The position numbers and the translations under genes were made by a program. A DNA stretch of 64,000 nt from Hungatella effluvii (lineage in GTDB: Bacteria; Bacillota; Clostridia; Lachnospirales; Lachnospiraceae). Position 1 is the first letter of the stretch. Each line of letters begins with the position of its first letter. Of the stretch, positions 1 through 8,827 are shown in pieces. The stretch spans positions 62,001 through 126,000 of the forward strand of contig NZ_QJKD01000013.1 of the NCBI RefSeq assembly GCF_003201875.1. Direction: 5' to 3'. Under the pieces are notes generated by a model. That model ran no database searches and had not been told where the DNA came from. It was given only the letters and a program-made list of their open reading frames with translations.

Positions 1-135
1 TTAAAATGTAGGATAAAATCATCTTGTTTCGGATAGACAGATTCATGATTTTATTCTTCACAAATTTCATTGCACTCACCCCTGTATCATTCTTCTACCA
101 GTATAACAGCAATGGTACTGTTTTACAATTAGAAC
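1..135. other. Window edge, no gene seen
   Basis: Downstream end of the ytfQRT-yjfF-like operon. No reading frame with a ribosome site and no convincing terminator hairpin was found here. Its left neighbour lies outside the window. Confidence 0.4.
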
Positions 136-1116
136 CTACCTTCCCTTCGCTTTTTCGGCACGTATGGAGATGATCCTCTGGATAACGATAAAGACGCACA
201 GCAGCGCCGCGATCGTCACCTTCGTCCACCATGTATTGAGGTTCTGGTAGATGACAATCGTCTGGATAATGCCCTGGATCAGCACGCCGATGGCGGTTCC
301 GATAATACTGCCCACTCCGCCGGTCAAAAGCGTGCCGCCGATTACGGCGGAGGAGATGGCATCCAGCTCAAGGCCCATATTCTGGAGGGAATAGCCCGCC
401 AGCGTATAGAAGCTGAAGACGACGCCGGCCAGCGCTGCGCAGAAGCTGCTGATGGCATAGACTGCGATTTTGGTCCTGGCCACCGGAAGCCCCATAAGAA
501 CGGCCGACTGTTCATTTCCACCCAGAGCGTAAACGCTGCGGCCGAACTTCGTGTACTTGAGCACGTAAAAGGCAACCGCAATTACCGCGAAGGCGATAAA
601 GGCATAGGAGTATAATTTTCCCTTTCCAATCATGACTCTGGTAAGGGCCATTTTCTTATAAAAGGAGTTGCTGATGGGTATGGACTCCGTGCTGATCACC
701 GCACACAGCCCCCGCATCAGGAACTGTCCCGCCAGCGTCACGATAAATGGCTGAAGCTTGAAGTAGTGGATGATATATCCCATGGCGGCTCCCAGCAGAA
801 GGCCGATGATAAGCACGAGCGCGATCACGACCGGCGCCGGAACGCCCCGTTTCAGCATATACGCCGAAAGCACGCAGGTAAACGCAATGGTGGACGCAAT
901 GGAGATATCAATTCCGCCTGTGAGAAGCACAAAGGTAACCCCGATGGCCGCTATGATCAGATACGAATTGTCATTGATCAGATTAAACAGCGTAGAGAGG
1001 GATAAAAACCGGTCATACCGGACCGCGCCAAACGAAAACAGCGCCACAAACAGAATGATGGTAATCAGCAGCGATATATTATTGATCTTTACTTTCTTTC
1101 CGGACCGTTCCTTCAT
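136..1116 (-). CDS. yjfF: Sugar ABC transporter permease, YjfF-like
   Basis: Inner-membrane permease of the ribose/galactofuranose type (BPD_transp_2 family). The 326 residues are almost all hydrophobic, with about eight to ten membrane segments, and end in a short basic tail (AEKAKGR). The conserved permease stretch near residue 260 reads IGGTLLTGGVGS, the family's GGxSLxGGxGS motif. Its ATG overlaps the stop of the preceding permease by 4 bases (ATGA), so the two are translationally coupled. It is the last gene of a four-gene unit with the same order as E. coli ytfQ-ytfR-ytfT-yjfF, which carries galactofuranose. The fold and role are clear; the sugar is inferred from gene order only and could be ribose, galactose or another pentose or hexose. 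Confidence 0.88.
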   Translation of the reverse strand: MKERSGKKVKINNISLLITIILFVALFSFGAVRYDRFLSLSTLFNLINDNSYLIIAAIGVTFVLLTGGIDISIASTIAFTCVLSAYMLKRGVPAPVVIALVLIIGLLLGAAMGYIIHYFKLQPFIVTLAGQFLMRGLCAVISTESIPISNSFYKKMALTRVMIGKGKLYSYAFIAFAVIAVAFYVLKYTKFGRSVYALGGNEQSAVLMGLPVARTKIAVYAISSFCAALAGVVFSFYTLAGYSLQNMGLELDAISSAVIGGTLLTGGVGSIIGTAIGVLIQGIIQTIVIYQNLNTWWTKVTIAALLCVFIVIQRIISIRAEKAKGR

Positions 1117-2144
1117 GCCCCCTGCACCGCCTTTCCCTTATGAAGCAGATTTTCGATTTGTTCCCTGAATTCCTTTGACTGGAACAGGCAGATAATGACA
1201 ACCAGAACTGCCTTTACTACCTGTGTGATCTCCGGGGCGATGCCCAGCGCATAGACGGTTGTCGTGATACTCTGGATAATCAGAGCACCTGCAATGCTGG
1301 CCGGTATCGAAAACCGCCCGCCGTTCAGTGAAGTCCCGCCGATGGCTACCGCCAGAATCGCGTCCATCTCGATCATCAGTCCCGCGTTATTGCAGTCCGC
1401 GCCCTTGATTCCTGCGCTTTCAATCAGCCCCGCCACCGCTGCCAGCGTTCCGCAGCAGGTGTACACCAGCAGCTTGATTTTATCCACATGGATTCCAGCA
1501 AATTTACTGGCCAGAGAATTGCATCCCGTGGATTCCAGGAAAAGCCCGAATGCGGTCTTCTTCGTAAAGAGAATCAGAATGATTACGACGAACAGCACGA
1601 TAAATACCGGAAACGGAAGTCCCAGAATATAGCCGCCGTTAATGAAATAATAAGCGCCCGAATTGACCGTAATGATCTTGCCCGACGTTATCAGCTGGGC
1701 GATCCCCCGCCCCGCCACCATCAGGATCATGGTAGCTACAATGGGCTGTATCTTGATTTTAGCCACAAGGAAGCCGTTCCACAGCCCGCAGAGCACCCCG
1801 GCCGCCACCGCCGCGCAGATGGCTACAGCCACACTGCCTCCAACCGCCGGGAAGAGGCTGCCGCTGATAATACTGCATGCAACCGCTCCGCTGATGGCCA
1901 TCACAGAGCCTACAGAGATATCGGTTCCACCCGTGGCCAGCACCATGGTCATCCCTGCCGCCAGAATCATCAGCTTGCTTCCGTTCCGGATGATATCGAT
2001 CACCCGCCCGTAGAGATGGCCATCCACGATCTTCATCTGGAAAAAGCTGCCTCCTGTGATAATCCCGTTAAACACAATGATGGCAAGCAGAATGACAAAT
2101 GGCCAGAACGCCTGGTATTTCGTCAGCTTACTCCACTTTTTCAT
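1113..2144 (-). CDS. ytfT: Sugar ABC transporter permease, YtfT-like
   Basis: First permease of the pair, 343 residues, same family as its downstream neighbour, with motif IGGTSLNGGRFS near residue 280. The open frame runs three codons further upstream to a GTG, but GGGAGG directly abuts that GTG, while the ATG at 2144 sits 8 bases behind GGAGG, so I place the start there. The gene begins inside the end of the ATPase gene (17-base overlap). Two different permeases imply a heterodimeric membrane channel, as in YtfT/YjfF, and unlike RbsC, which is a homodimer. Substrate not shown by the sequence. Confidence 0.87.
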   Translation of the reverse strand: MKKWSKLTKYQAFWPFVILLAIIVFNGIITGGSFFQMKIVDGHLYGRVIDIIRNGSKLMILAAGMTMVLATGGTDISVGSVMAISGAVACSIISGSLFPAVGGSVAVAICAAVAAGVLCGLWNGFLVAKIKIQPIVATMILMVAGRGIAQLITSGKIITVNSGAYYFINGGYILGLPFPVFIVLFVVIILILFTKKTAFGLFLESTGCNSLASKFAGIHVDKIKLLVYTCCGTLAAVAGLIESAGIKGADCNNAGLMIEMDAILAVAIGGTSLNGGRFSIPASIAGALIIQSITTTVYALGIAPEITQVVKAVLVVIICLFQSKEFREQIENLLHKGKAVQGA

Positions 2145-3657
2145 TTGCTTCACCTCCCGCTATATAGCGCATGATCTCGCCCTCCGAAATCTCCTGCCCC
2201 TTTAACTCCGTAACCTTCTTCAAATTACGCAGCACTACCATCCGTTTGCAGCAGCGGAGCATCTCGTCGATCTCCGACGAAATGAAGAGGACCGACATGC
2301 CCTTCCGCGCTAAATCCACGACGATCTTCTGGATCTCCGCCTTTGTTCCAATGTCGATTCCTCTGGTCGGCTCATCCAGCATGAGTAAATCCGGGTCGGT
2401 GGCCAGCCATCGGGCGAGAATCACCTTCTGCTGGTTGCCTCCGCTTAAATTCTTAATCAGCTGATCCCTGGACGGCGTCTTGATCTCCAGCTTTTCAATG
2501 TATTCATCCGCAATGCGCTCCGCCTCCTGCCTGGTAATGGCGGCAAACATCCCTTTCTTTGCCTGAAGCGCCAGAATGATGTTGTCGCGGATGGACAGAT
2601 CGCCGATGATCCCCTCCGTCTTCCGGTTCTCCGGGCAGAAGGCGACCCCTTCCCGGATGGCGTCCAGAGGAGTCTTCAGAGCGGCTTTTTTGCCCTTCAT
2701 CTTCAGCTGGCCCTTTTCCACCTGGTCCACGCCGAAGATCAGCCTGGCCGTTTCCGAGCGGCCGGAGCCCAGCAGCCCCGACAGCCCCAGCACCTCGCCC
2801 CGCCGGAGGGTCAGGTCAAAGTCCTCGATCGTGCCAAGGCCGGAGACATGATCCATTTCCACGAGGATCTCCCCATCCTCCCGGCTCCCGTCATCCGAAG
2901 CCGTCACTGCATTGAGCTTGTCGTAATCCTTGCCCAGCATCTTTCCGACCAGTTCCACCCGCGGCAGATGCTCCGTTTCATAGGTTCCCACGTACTTTCC
3001 GTTCCGGAGCACCGTAATCCTGTCACAGACCTCATAGACCTGATCCAGGAAATGTGTGACAAAGACAATCCCCATCCCCTGGCTTTTCAGCTTCTTCATG
3101 ATCTCAAACAGCTTTTCCACCTCAGCGGTCGATAAACTGGAGGTCGGTTCGTCCAGGATCAGCACCCTGGCGGATATGTCGCACGCCCTGGCTATGGCGA
3201 TCATCTGCTGAATTGCCACAGAATAGCTGTCCAGCGTCCTTGTGACGCTGATATCCAAATCAAATTTCTTTAAGAGGGCGGCTGCATTGGCGTTGATGGT
3301 TTTCCAGTCGATCCGCCCTCCCTTTACCGGTTCCCTGCCGATATAGATATTCTCCGCCACCGATAAGTTGGGGCAGAGATTAACCTCCTGATATACGGTG
3401 CTGATCCCGGCCTGCTGCGCCTCCTGGGGACTTTTGGGATAAATCTCATTACCCTCTAATAACACCGTCCCGGCAGTCCGCTCCTCGACCCCGGTCAAAA
3501 CCTTGATCAGAGTGGATTTGCCGGCGCCGTTCTCCCCTAAAAGCGCGTGGATCTCTCCACGGTTCAACCGGAATTCTACATCATCCAGGGCAATCACGGC
3601 TGCAGAGAAATGCTTTGATATATGGTTCATTGTTAGAAGCTCTTTCTTCTCTTCCAT
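2128..3657 (-). CDS. ytfR: Sugar ABC transporter ATP-binding protein, double cassette
   Basis: Cytoplasmic ATPase with two fused ABC domains, about 509 residues, the usual size for RbsA/MglA/YtfR. The first half has Walker A GENGAGKST and Walker B VLILDEPT; its signature position reads YSVAIQQ rather than a full LSGGQ. The second half has Walker A-like GLLGSGRSE, signature LSGGNQQK and Walker B LLMLDEPTRG. A Walker A that lacks the full consensus in domain two is normal for this family. The start at 3657 follows AAGGAGG; the longer frame would begin with TTG without a ribosome site. It lies between the binding-protein and permease genes and overlaps the permease gene. Confidence 0.92.
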   Translation of the reverse strand: MEEKKELLTMNHISKHFSAAVIALDDVEFRLNRGEIHALLGENGAGKSTLIKVLTGVEERTAGTVLLEGNEIYPKSPQEAQQAGISTVYQEVNLCPNLSVAENIYIGREPVKGGRIDWKTINANAAALLKKFDLDISVTRTLDSYSVAIQQMIAIARACDISARVLILDEPTSSLSTAEVEKLFEIMKKLKSQGMGIVFVTHFLDQVYEVCDRITVLRNGKYVGTYETEHLPRVELVGKMLGKDYDKLNAVTASDDGSREDGEILVEMDHVSGLGTIEDFDLTLRRGEVLGLSGLLGSGRSETARLIFGVDQVEKGQLKMKGKKAALKTPLDAIREGVAFCPENRKTEGIIGDLSIRDNIILALQAKKGMFAAITRQEAERIADEYIEKLEIKTPSRDQLIKNLSGGNQQKVILARWLATDPDLLMLDEPTRGIDIGTKAEIQKIVVDLARKGMSVLFISSEIDEMLRCCKRMVVLRNLKKVTELKGQEISEGEIMRYIAGGEANEKVE

Positions 3658-3737
3658 GCTTCCTCCTTCTTTCTTCCCCTTCATGATAAAAGGACGCAAC
3701 AGTGTTCCGCTGCGTCCCCGTACTCAAATGGTATCGA

Positions 3738-4805
3738 TTAATACTTACGGTTTGGCAGATCTGCTGCCGCCGTATCCTGGCGATAGATGCCTTCATCGGA
3801 TTTTACCCATTTCTCAACAGGCTCTCCGTTCTTTAACTTCATGCAGGTGGTAAAGAACTGCTCGCCCAGAAGAGGATTGCATTCAACCGTCACATTCGCC
3901 TCACCGGCCGCCATCGCTTCGAATAATCCCTTTACGCCGTCCACAGACACGGTTTTGATGTCGACACCCGGCTTAAATCCGGCTTCCTTGATGGCCTCGA
4001 TGGCGCCTAACATCATATCATCGTTGTGTGCATAGACGCCCTTGATCTGATCGCCGTATGTCTTTAAGAAGGATTCCATAACTTCCTTGCCCTTGGCTCT
4101 TGTAAAGTCGCCGGTCTGGGATTCCAGAATCTCGATGCCCGTGTGGTTTGCGGCGATCTCGTCGTCAAAGCCTTTCTTTCTGTCATTGGCCGCAGATGCG
4201 CCGACGGTTCCTTCCAGCTCCACAATCTTGCCTTCGCCGCCCAGTAAATTGGACATCTCAATCGCTGCGTTTTTGCCTTCCTCGATGAAGTCGGAACCGA
4301 TAAAGGTCTCATATAAGCTCTCGTCCACGTCCGCTTTTCTGTCTACCAGCACGATGGGGATTCCCGCGTCCTTTGCCTCCGTAAATACCGCGTCCCATCC
4401 GGTCTCAACCACCGGCGCCAGGCCGATTACGTCTACGCCCATATCGATAAAGGACTTGATGGCCTTGATCTGGTTCTCCTGCTTCTGCTGCGCGTCTGCA
4501 AACTTTAAATCAATCGTATCTAAATTCTGTCCTGCATAAAACTGAATGGAAGCCGTCTCCGCGTCTCTCCAGCCGGATTCCTGTCCGATCTGTGCAAAAC
4601 CGACTACCAGTTTATCATTGCCCTTACTCTCCGGTTTCGCTGCTTCAGCCGCCGGAGCTGTGGTCGCTGCCGCTGCCGTATCCGCTGCCGGAGCCGCTGT
4701 CGTGGCTGCCGTTGTGGCCGCCGTCTCCTGCTTTGCTCCGCACCCTGCCATCATTGACGCCGCCATTGCCGCACATAAAACCAGACTCCATGTTTTCTTT
4801 CTCAT
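3738..4805 (-). CDS. ytfQ: Sugar ABC transporter substrate-binding lipoprotein
   Basis: Periplasmic-binding-protein type 1 (PBP1, Peripla_BP_4), 355 residues, anchored outside the membrane. The N-terminus has Arg-Lys-Lys, a hydrophobic core and the lipobox MMAGC, followed by an Ala/Thr-rich linker of about 40 residues. The mature domain contains QEGGR-like sugar-binding surroundings (GQESGWRDAET) and a D-rich hinge (VDRKADVD), close to YtfQ. The ATG at 4805 lies 8 bases behind AAGGAGG; two upstream ATGs overlap that site and are unlikely. First gene of the operon, separated from the ATPase gene by 80 bases. The resemblance to YtfQ suggests galactofuranose or a related sugar; this is inference. 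Confidence 0.9.
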   Translation of the reverse strand: MRKKTWSLVLCAAMAASMMAGCGAKQETAATTAATTAAPAADTAAAATTAPAAEAAKPESKGNDKLVVGFAQIGQESGWRDAETASIQFYAGQNLDTIDLKFADAQQKQENQIKAIKSFIDMGVDVIGLAPVVETGWDAVFTEAKDAGIPIVLVDRKADVDESLYETFIGSDFIEEGKNAAIEMSNLLGGEGKIVELEGTVGASAANDRKKGFDDEIAANHTGIEILESQTGDFTRAKGKEVMESFLKTYGDQIKGVYAHNDDMMLGAIEAIKEAGFKPGVDIKTVSVDGVKGLFEAMAAGEANVTVECNPLLGEQFFTTCMKLKNGEPVEKWVKSDEGIYRQDTAAADLPNRKY

Positions 4806-4910
4806 TACCATTTCCTCCTTCATTTTCCCGGGTTTTCTTTCCCTTTGTTATGTATCTATTGTAGTAAAACTGCGCAAAAAAGTATTTACAATAAAAAGGG
4901 AGGAACATAC

Positions 4911-4954
4911 AAAAAATTAGCACGCATCCGGAGACCTCTCCTGACACGTGCTAA
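4911..4954 (-). terminator. Intrinsic terminator after the response regulator gene
   Basis: Outer arms TTAGCACG / CGTGCTAA enclose an inner GGAGA / TCTCC stem; on the minus strand this is followed by a run of six T. It lies just after the regulator's stop and about 105 bases before the binding-protein start, so the transporter probably has its own promoter. Confidence 0.8.
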
Positions 4955-4979
4955 AATATCACATATTGAAATTAAAATA

Positions 4980-6185
4980 TTATAAATTCGTGTTTTTTAT
5001 GGATTTCCGGTACTCTGCCGGGCTGACTCCCATGTTTTTCTTGAACACATTACTGAAATAATGCTGCGTCGCATAGCCCACATTCTCTGCGATCTCGTAC
5101 ATCTTTAAATCGTCCTGATAGAGCAGACCGATGGCCTTTCGTATCCGCACCCGGGTCAGATAGTCAATAAAGGTGATTCCCATCTCCTTGTGAAACATCC
5201 TGCTTAGATGCTGGGGCGACAGATGCATCTCCTCCGCCGCGTCCTGAAGGGAGAATTCCGCTTCCATATAATGCTTCTCAATCACATCCTTCACGCTCTG
5301 CACGGCCGACGAGCATCCCTTCAGCTGGCCGATCTCCTCCGACAGCGCCCTGCACACCTCCGGAAATGTCTCATGCCCGTATCCCTTCCTCTGCATGATC
5401 AATGCCCTGACCGGCAGAATTTCCTCCAGTACCTGCGAAAACTTCCGTTTTTTCTCCTCCGAATCCGCGCAGTCAGCCGTAATGGCTATCAGGTCGCCTG
5501 AATCGTTCCTGAGCGTCGTGATCCCCTGCAGTTCATTGTAGATCTCATTGCAGATATTGCGCGCGGCGTAATAGAGCAGGTCATCGTCCCACTGCCCGTC
5601 GATCTGCGCCATATCCCGGTACTGCAGATGCACATAGACCAGAAGAAACTCCTCGGGAAATTCCAGTCCCAGATACCGGATGCGTTCCTCGGCCTCCTCG
5701 GCGGAATAGTGGCCGTCCAGCCATTTTTCCAGGAAATCCGCAGTCAGCATGTCCATATTCTGTTTCAGCGTCTGTCTGGCCCATTCCAGATAGTCCTTGG
5801 CAGCCTTATCCTCCCGAAGCTTGCCTAAGACCTTCTGGATCATCTCGTCAAAGGGCTGTTCCATCACAGGCTTTAAGAGGTATTCAAACACGCCCAGCCG
5901 GATTCCCTCCCGCGCATACTCAAAATCGTCATACCCGGTTATGATGACTACCACCGTCTTCGGGCTTATCTCCTTCAGCTGCCGGATAAATCCCAGGCCG
6001 TTTAAGAAGGGCATATTGATGTCCACGAAAGCCACGTCTATCTCCTGATTTTCAATGAATTCCCTGGCTACCTCCCCATCCTCTGCCTCCGCCACGATTT
6101 CCATTTCTTCATACTTGCGGAGGAAACGGATAATTCCCCTCCTGATTATGTATTCATCATCTGCTACCAACACCCTGTACGCCAT
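4980..6185 (-). CDS. Response regulator with AraC-type DNA-binding domain (YesN-like)
   Basis: A two-component regulator of 401 residues. Residues 1-120 form a receiver domain with acidic pair DD (9-10), phospho-acceptor Asp in FVDINMP near residue 55 and a conserved Lys in LLKPV. The middle is a linker of unknown fold. The last 100 residues are an AraC-type double helix-turn-helix (EMHLSPQHLSRMFHKE and NVGYATQHYFSNVFKK). YesN-type regulators usually sit next to a YesM-type kinase; none is in the window. Position and orientation suggest it controls the sugar transporter downstream, from which it is separated by a terminator. Confidence 0.92.
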   Translation of the reverse strand: MAYRVLVADDEYIIRRGIIRFLRKYEEMEIVAEAEDGEVAREFIENQEIDVAFVDINMPFLNGLGFIRQLKEISPKTVVVIITGYDDFEYAREGIRLGVFEYLLKPVMEQPFDEMIQKVLGKLREDKAAKDYLEWARQTLKQNMDMLTADFLEKWLDGHYSAEEAEERIRYLGLEFPEEFLLVYVHLQYRDMAQIDGQWDDDLLYYAARNICNEIYNELQGITTLRNDSGDLIAITADCADSEEKKRKFSQVLEEILPVRALIMQRKGYGHETFPEVCRALSEEIGQLKGCSSAVQSVKDVIEKHYMEAEFSLQDAAEEMHLSPQHLSRMFHKEMGITFIDYLTRVRIRKAIGLLYQDDLKMYEIAENVGYATQHYFSNVFKKNMGVSPAEYRKSIKNTNL

Positions 6186-7410
6186 CGCACACCCCTTCCG
6201 GCATCCTTCCGCCCCATATCATTCTTGTTTTATCATACACCCTTTCCCCCTGAAATGTAAACCTCCGACTCCTCTTCGGTCGCCTCCACTTTGAATATCA
6301 CAGGGCGCAGGCCGTCATTGCAGCTGCATATGGCCACTCCCGGCTTGTTTAAGATAACCAATATTTATCAATTCCTGACTCTCCATTTTACTTTGCAGAG
6401 GATATCCCCCAAAAGATTGATTGTACAATTTTGTGTAAACAGTTCTTATAAAAAGTATATTAAAAAGGCGTTTAAAATGCAAATAGATGTCAGAGCAATA
6501 AGCGCTTGGTAACAGAACCATCCCTTTAAGGTTTTGAATATCCAGAATTGAAGATTACCGATAGATAAAAGAAAACTTTATCTTCTATTTCCAACATTTT
6601 TTACTTGACCATTATCTGAACAGCCCAATACACCAAGTGTTAGCATCGGCCACATGACAGGTGTCACGAGTCTTATAATCTAGCAGATAGGCCAAGGCAG
6701 TTGCCAGCCATAATCCAATGACAGTATAAAGCAATCCGCTATAATTTACATTAATGCGGAATACACTGTCAATTTCTAAAACTCGTCCTGCCATGCCAAT
6801 GTTAACCCAATCAATAGTAGCAATAATAACTAAATATCGTCTAATTTTATTCTTTTAGATGAAGCAACCGCTTATCTTGACCAGATGAATATATCTATAA
6901 GATAACAAAAAGACAGTAAAATAAATGCTTTAAAGGAAGCTTGTATTATATTGTTATATTAATAGAATATAACACCAAAACAATTATAAGGACACAAATA
7001 TTCAACCTGTCATTTAAGCAGAACTGTAAGAATTATTCGATTGAACGGCTGTAGTTAAATGGTCACAAGATCCGGCGAGTCAGGAAGCGGACAAAATCCT
7101 CGACTCCCTGTGTTCCGAACTACCGATTCAGTTGCAATACTGGATGTCGCTTTAAAGAATATAATAATTATTATGAACATCAGAAAGGCGATATTACATT
7201 AAAAGAGATTGGAAAATCTTAGCGCATTACCAGGATAGGTATTCTCACATATCGGTATGGTGGCTATGGGGTTGCTATTCTATTCGATAATCAAAGTAAT
7301 TCAACTGTTCGTCAGACGGCAAACGGTAGTGCTGATGGTACTAGGAGACACTTTGGTTATATTCTGTCAAGAAAAGAGAAAGTGCCATTGTTTTTTCTTT
7401 ATATTGCAGT
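6186..7410. other. AT-rich stretch without an intact gene
   Basis: About 1.2 kb between the regulator and the EAL gene. It holds short open frames without ribosome sites, an ABC-ATPase scrap (see 6843-6905), a 60-codon minus frame (6612-6794) with one possible membrane segment, and a plus-strand stretch near 7090-7212 that reads RFKEYNNYYEHQKGDI before a stop, which could be a remnant of a mobile-element protein. I could not assign any of it firmly. Base composition is clearly lower in GC than the transporter operon, as expected for acquired, decaying DNA. Confidence 0.5.
6843..6905 (+). pseudogene. ABC-transporter ATPase fragment (Walker B region)
   Basis: The frame reads FILLDEATAYLDQMN and then stops. 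ILLDEAT(S/A)xLD is the Walker B / D-loop stretch of ABC exporters. No Walker A or signature motif is found upstream in any frame, so this is only about 20 codons of a lost gene. Confidence 0.45.
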
Positions 7411-8664
7411 TTACAAGGTATCTGAATCATCTATTAATGCGAAGAATTCTTCCATAGGCAGTGGCTTATAGAAATAAAAGCCTTGAACAGCATCACAGCC
7501 AATGGAAGTAAGAAAATCAACGTCTTCTTTTCTTTCCACGCCTTCTGCAATTACTTTCATTCCTATAGTTTTTATCAAGTGAATAATTGTTCTAAGGATT
7601 TCCTTATTTAAATCATTCATTTCCTCAATAAAAAAGCAGCGATCAATTTTTATAACATCTAAATCACATTCTTTTAATACTTCGAAGTTAGAGAAGCCAT
7701 TGCCAAAATCATCTAAAGAGCAGCAAATCCCCATGTCATGAAAAGCACGAATGTTTTCTTTTAATGCTCCTTTATGAACATTTATATTTTCCATAAATTC
7801 GACTTCCAGATAACGTGTATCCATATCATATTCCTTTATAACTTTAGAATATTCTCTTACATAGTCATCTTGTTTAAAAAATGAATTGGATATGTTTACA
7901 CTGACCCTGACATTTTTCTTCCCCTGATTTATTCGTTCTTTTAAGGCGGCTACAACACTTTTAAATACGTAGTAATCCATAATGCGGACGTAGCCATTTT
8001 TATTCAACATAGGTATAAACTCTGATGCTGGAAGCAGCTTTTCATGATCCAGCAATCTTAATAAGGCTTCACCGCCTATGATTTTTCTTGTTTTAAGATC
8101 TATTTTGGGCTGTATGTATACCCGATACGCTCCCCGTTCGTTGGCCTTTGCCGTATATTCTTCCAAATAGCAAGTATGCATATATTCGTCATAGGTTGAC
8201 TGTTCGTATATTTCATAGCTAAATACCCTGCGATCCAGGCTGTTACTCATTAATCGGCAGAATTGAGCTTTTTCTAAGGCATCTTCGAATTTTACCTCCT
8301 TGGAATCGATAAAGTAGATACCAAAGGAGGTATAGATATTATGATGAATGTAGTGATTATCAATGTCGAAAATTAAATCTACCAATTCAATAAGCCATTT
8401 TTTTTCAAAATCCTTTTTAGATATGTAAGAAACCAGTAAAAAGAAGTTATCGGCCTCCCCTCGAACAATGATTTCATCATCAGCCAAAAAATTTTGTATC
8501 GTTTTCTTTATGACCTGCAAAATCTTGTCAGCCTCTTTTTTTCCATACGCATAATTCATATATCGAAATTTTTTGATATTCATATTAATCAATGCATAGG
8601 ATTTATCAGATAATATGGTGGCCTGATAGCATTTTTTACAGTTTGACAGTTTGTCTCTGCTCAT
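7411..8664 (-). CDS. Cyclic-di-GMP phosphodiesterase with degenerate GGDEF and EAL domain
   Basis: 417 residues, soluble. Residues 20-150 resemble a GGDEF domain, but the signature position reads RGEADNF (68-74), so it should not make c-di-GMP. Residues 175-415 are an EAL domain with the metal and catalytic set kept: EAL (199-201), an Asn in VNISNS, Glu in EVEFMEN, LDDFGNGFSN, IKIDRCF, IAEGVER and QGFYFYKP. It should therefore hydrolyse c-di-GMP to pGpG. Start ATG follows AAGGGGGT by 7 bases. The first Cys pair (CKKC) at the N-terminus could bind metal. It heads a cluster with three diguanylate cyclases of the same strand, pointing to local control of c-di-GMP. Confidence 0.9.
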   Translation of the reverse strand: MSRDKLSNCKKCYQATILSDKSYALINMNIKKFRYMNYAYGKKEADKILQVIKKTIQNFLADDEIIVRGEADNFFLLVSYISKKDFEKKWLIELVDLIFDIDNHYIHHNIYTSFGIYFIDSKEVKFEDALEKAQFCRLMSNSLDRRVFSYEIYEQSTYDEYMHTCYLEEYTAKANERGAYRVYIQPKIDLKTRKIIGGEALLRLLDHEKLLPASEFIPMLNKNGYVRIMDYYVFKSVVAALKERINQGKKNVRVSVNISNSFFKQDDYVREYSKVIKEYDMDTRYLEVEFMENINVHKGALKENIRAFHDMGICCSLDDFGNGFSNFEVLKECDLDVIKIDRCFFIEEMNDLNKEILRTIIHLIKTIGMKVIAEGVERKEDVDFLTSIGCDAVQGFYFYKPLPMEEFFALIDDSDTL

Positions 8665-8827
8665 TTATTTTACCCCCTTATTCTATAACTGAAAGCTTGG
8701 TTTTTAACAGGCTGGCTGATTATTACATTTATATTCCGTTGCTCTTTTGGGCATTGGCCGATGTAGTTCCCACCTGCCTGTAAGCACTGCCCTCACGGAG
8801 ATGCCAGCCGCGTTCATGCCGAGCAGG
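8665..8827. other. Spacer between EAL gene and broken receptor gene
   Basis: The minus strand has an open stretch without a ribosome site that reads LLGMNAAGISVRAVLTG, perhaps a leftover of another gene. Nothing firm. Confidence 0.3.

Noticed and set aside
1488..2174. 228-codon plus-strand frame opposite the permease gene
   Set aside because: Antisense shadow, no ribosome site.
4911..4954. TTAGCACG...CGTGCTAA taken as a CIRCE element
   Set aside because: Arms and spacing do not fit TTAGCACTC-N9-GAGTGCTAA, and the T run shows that it is a terminator.
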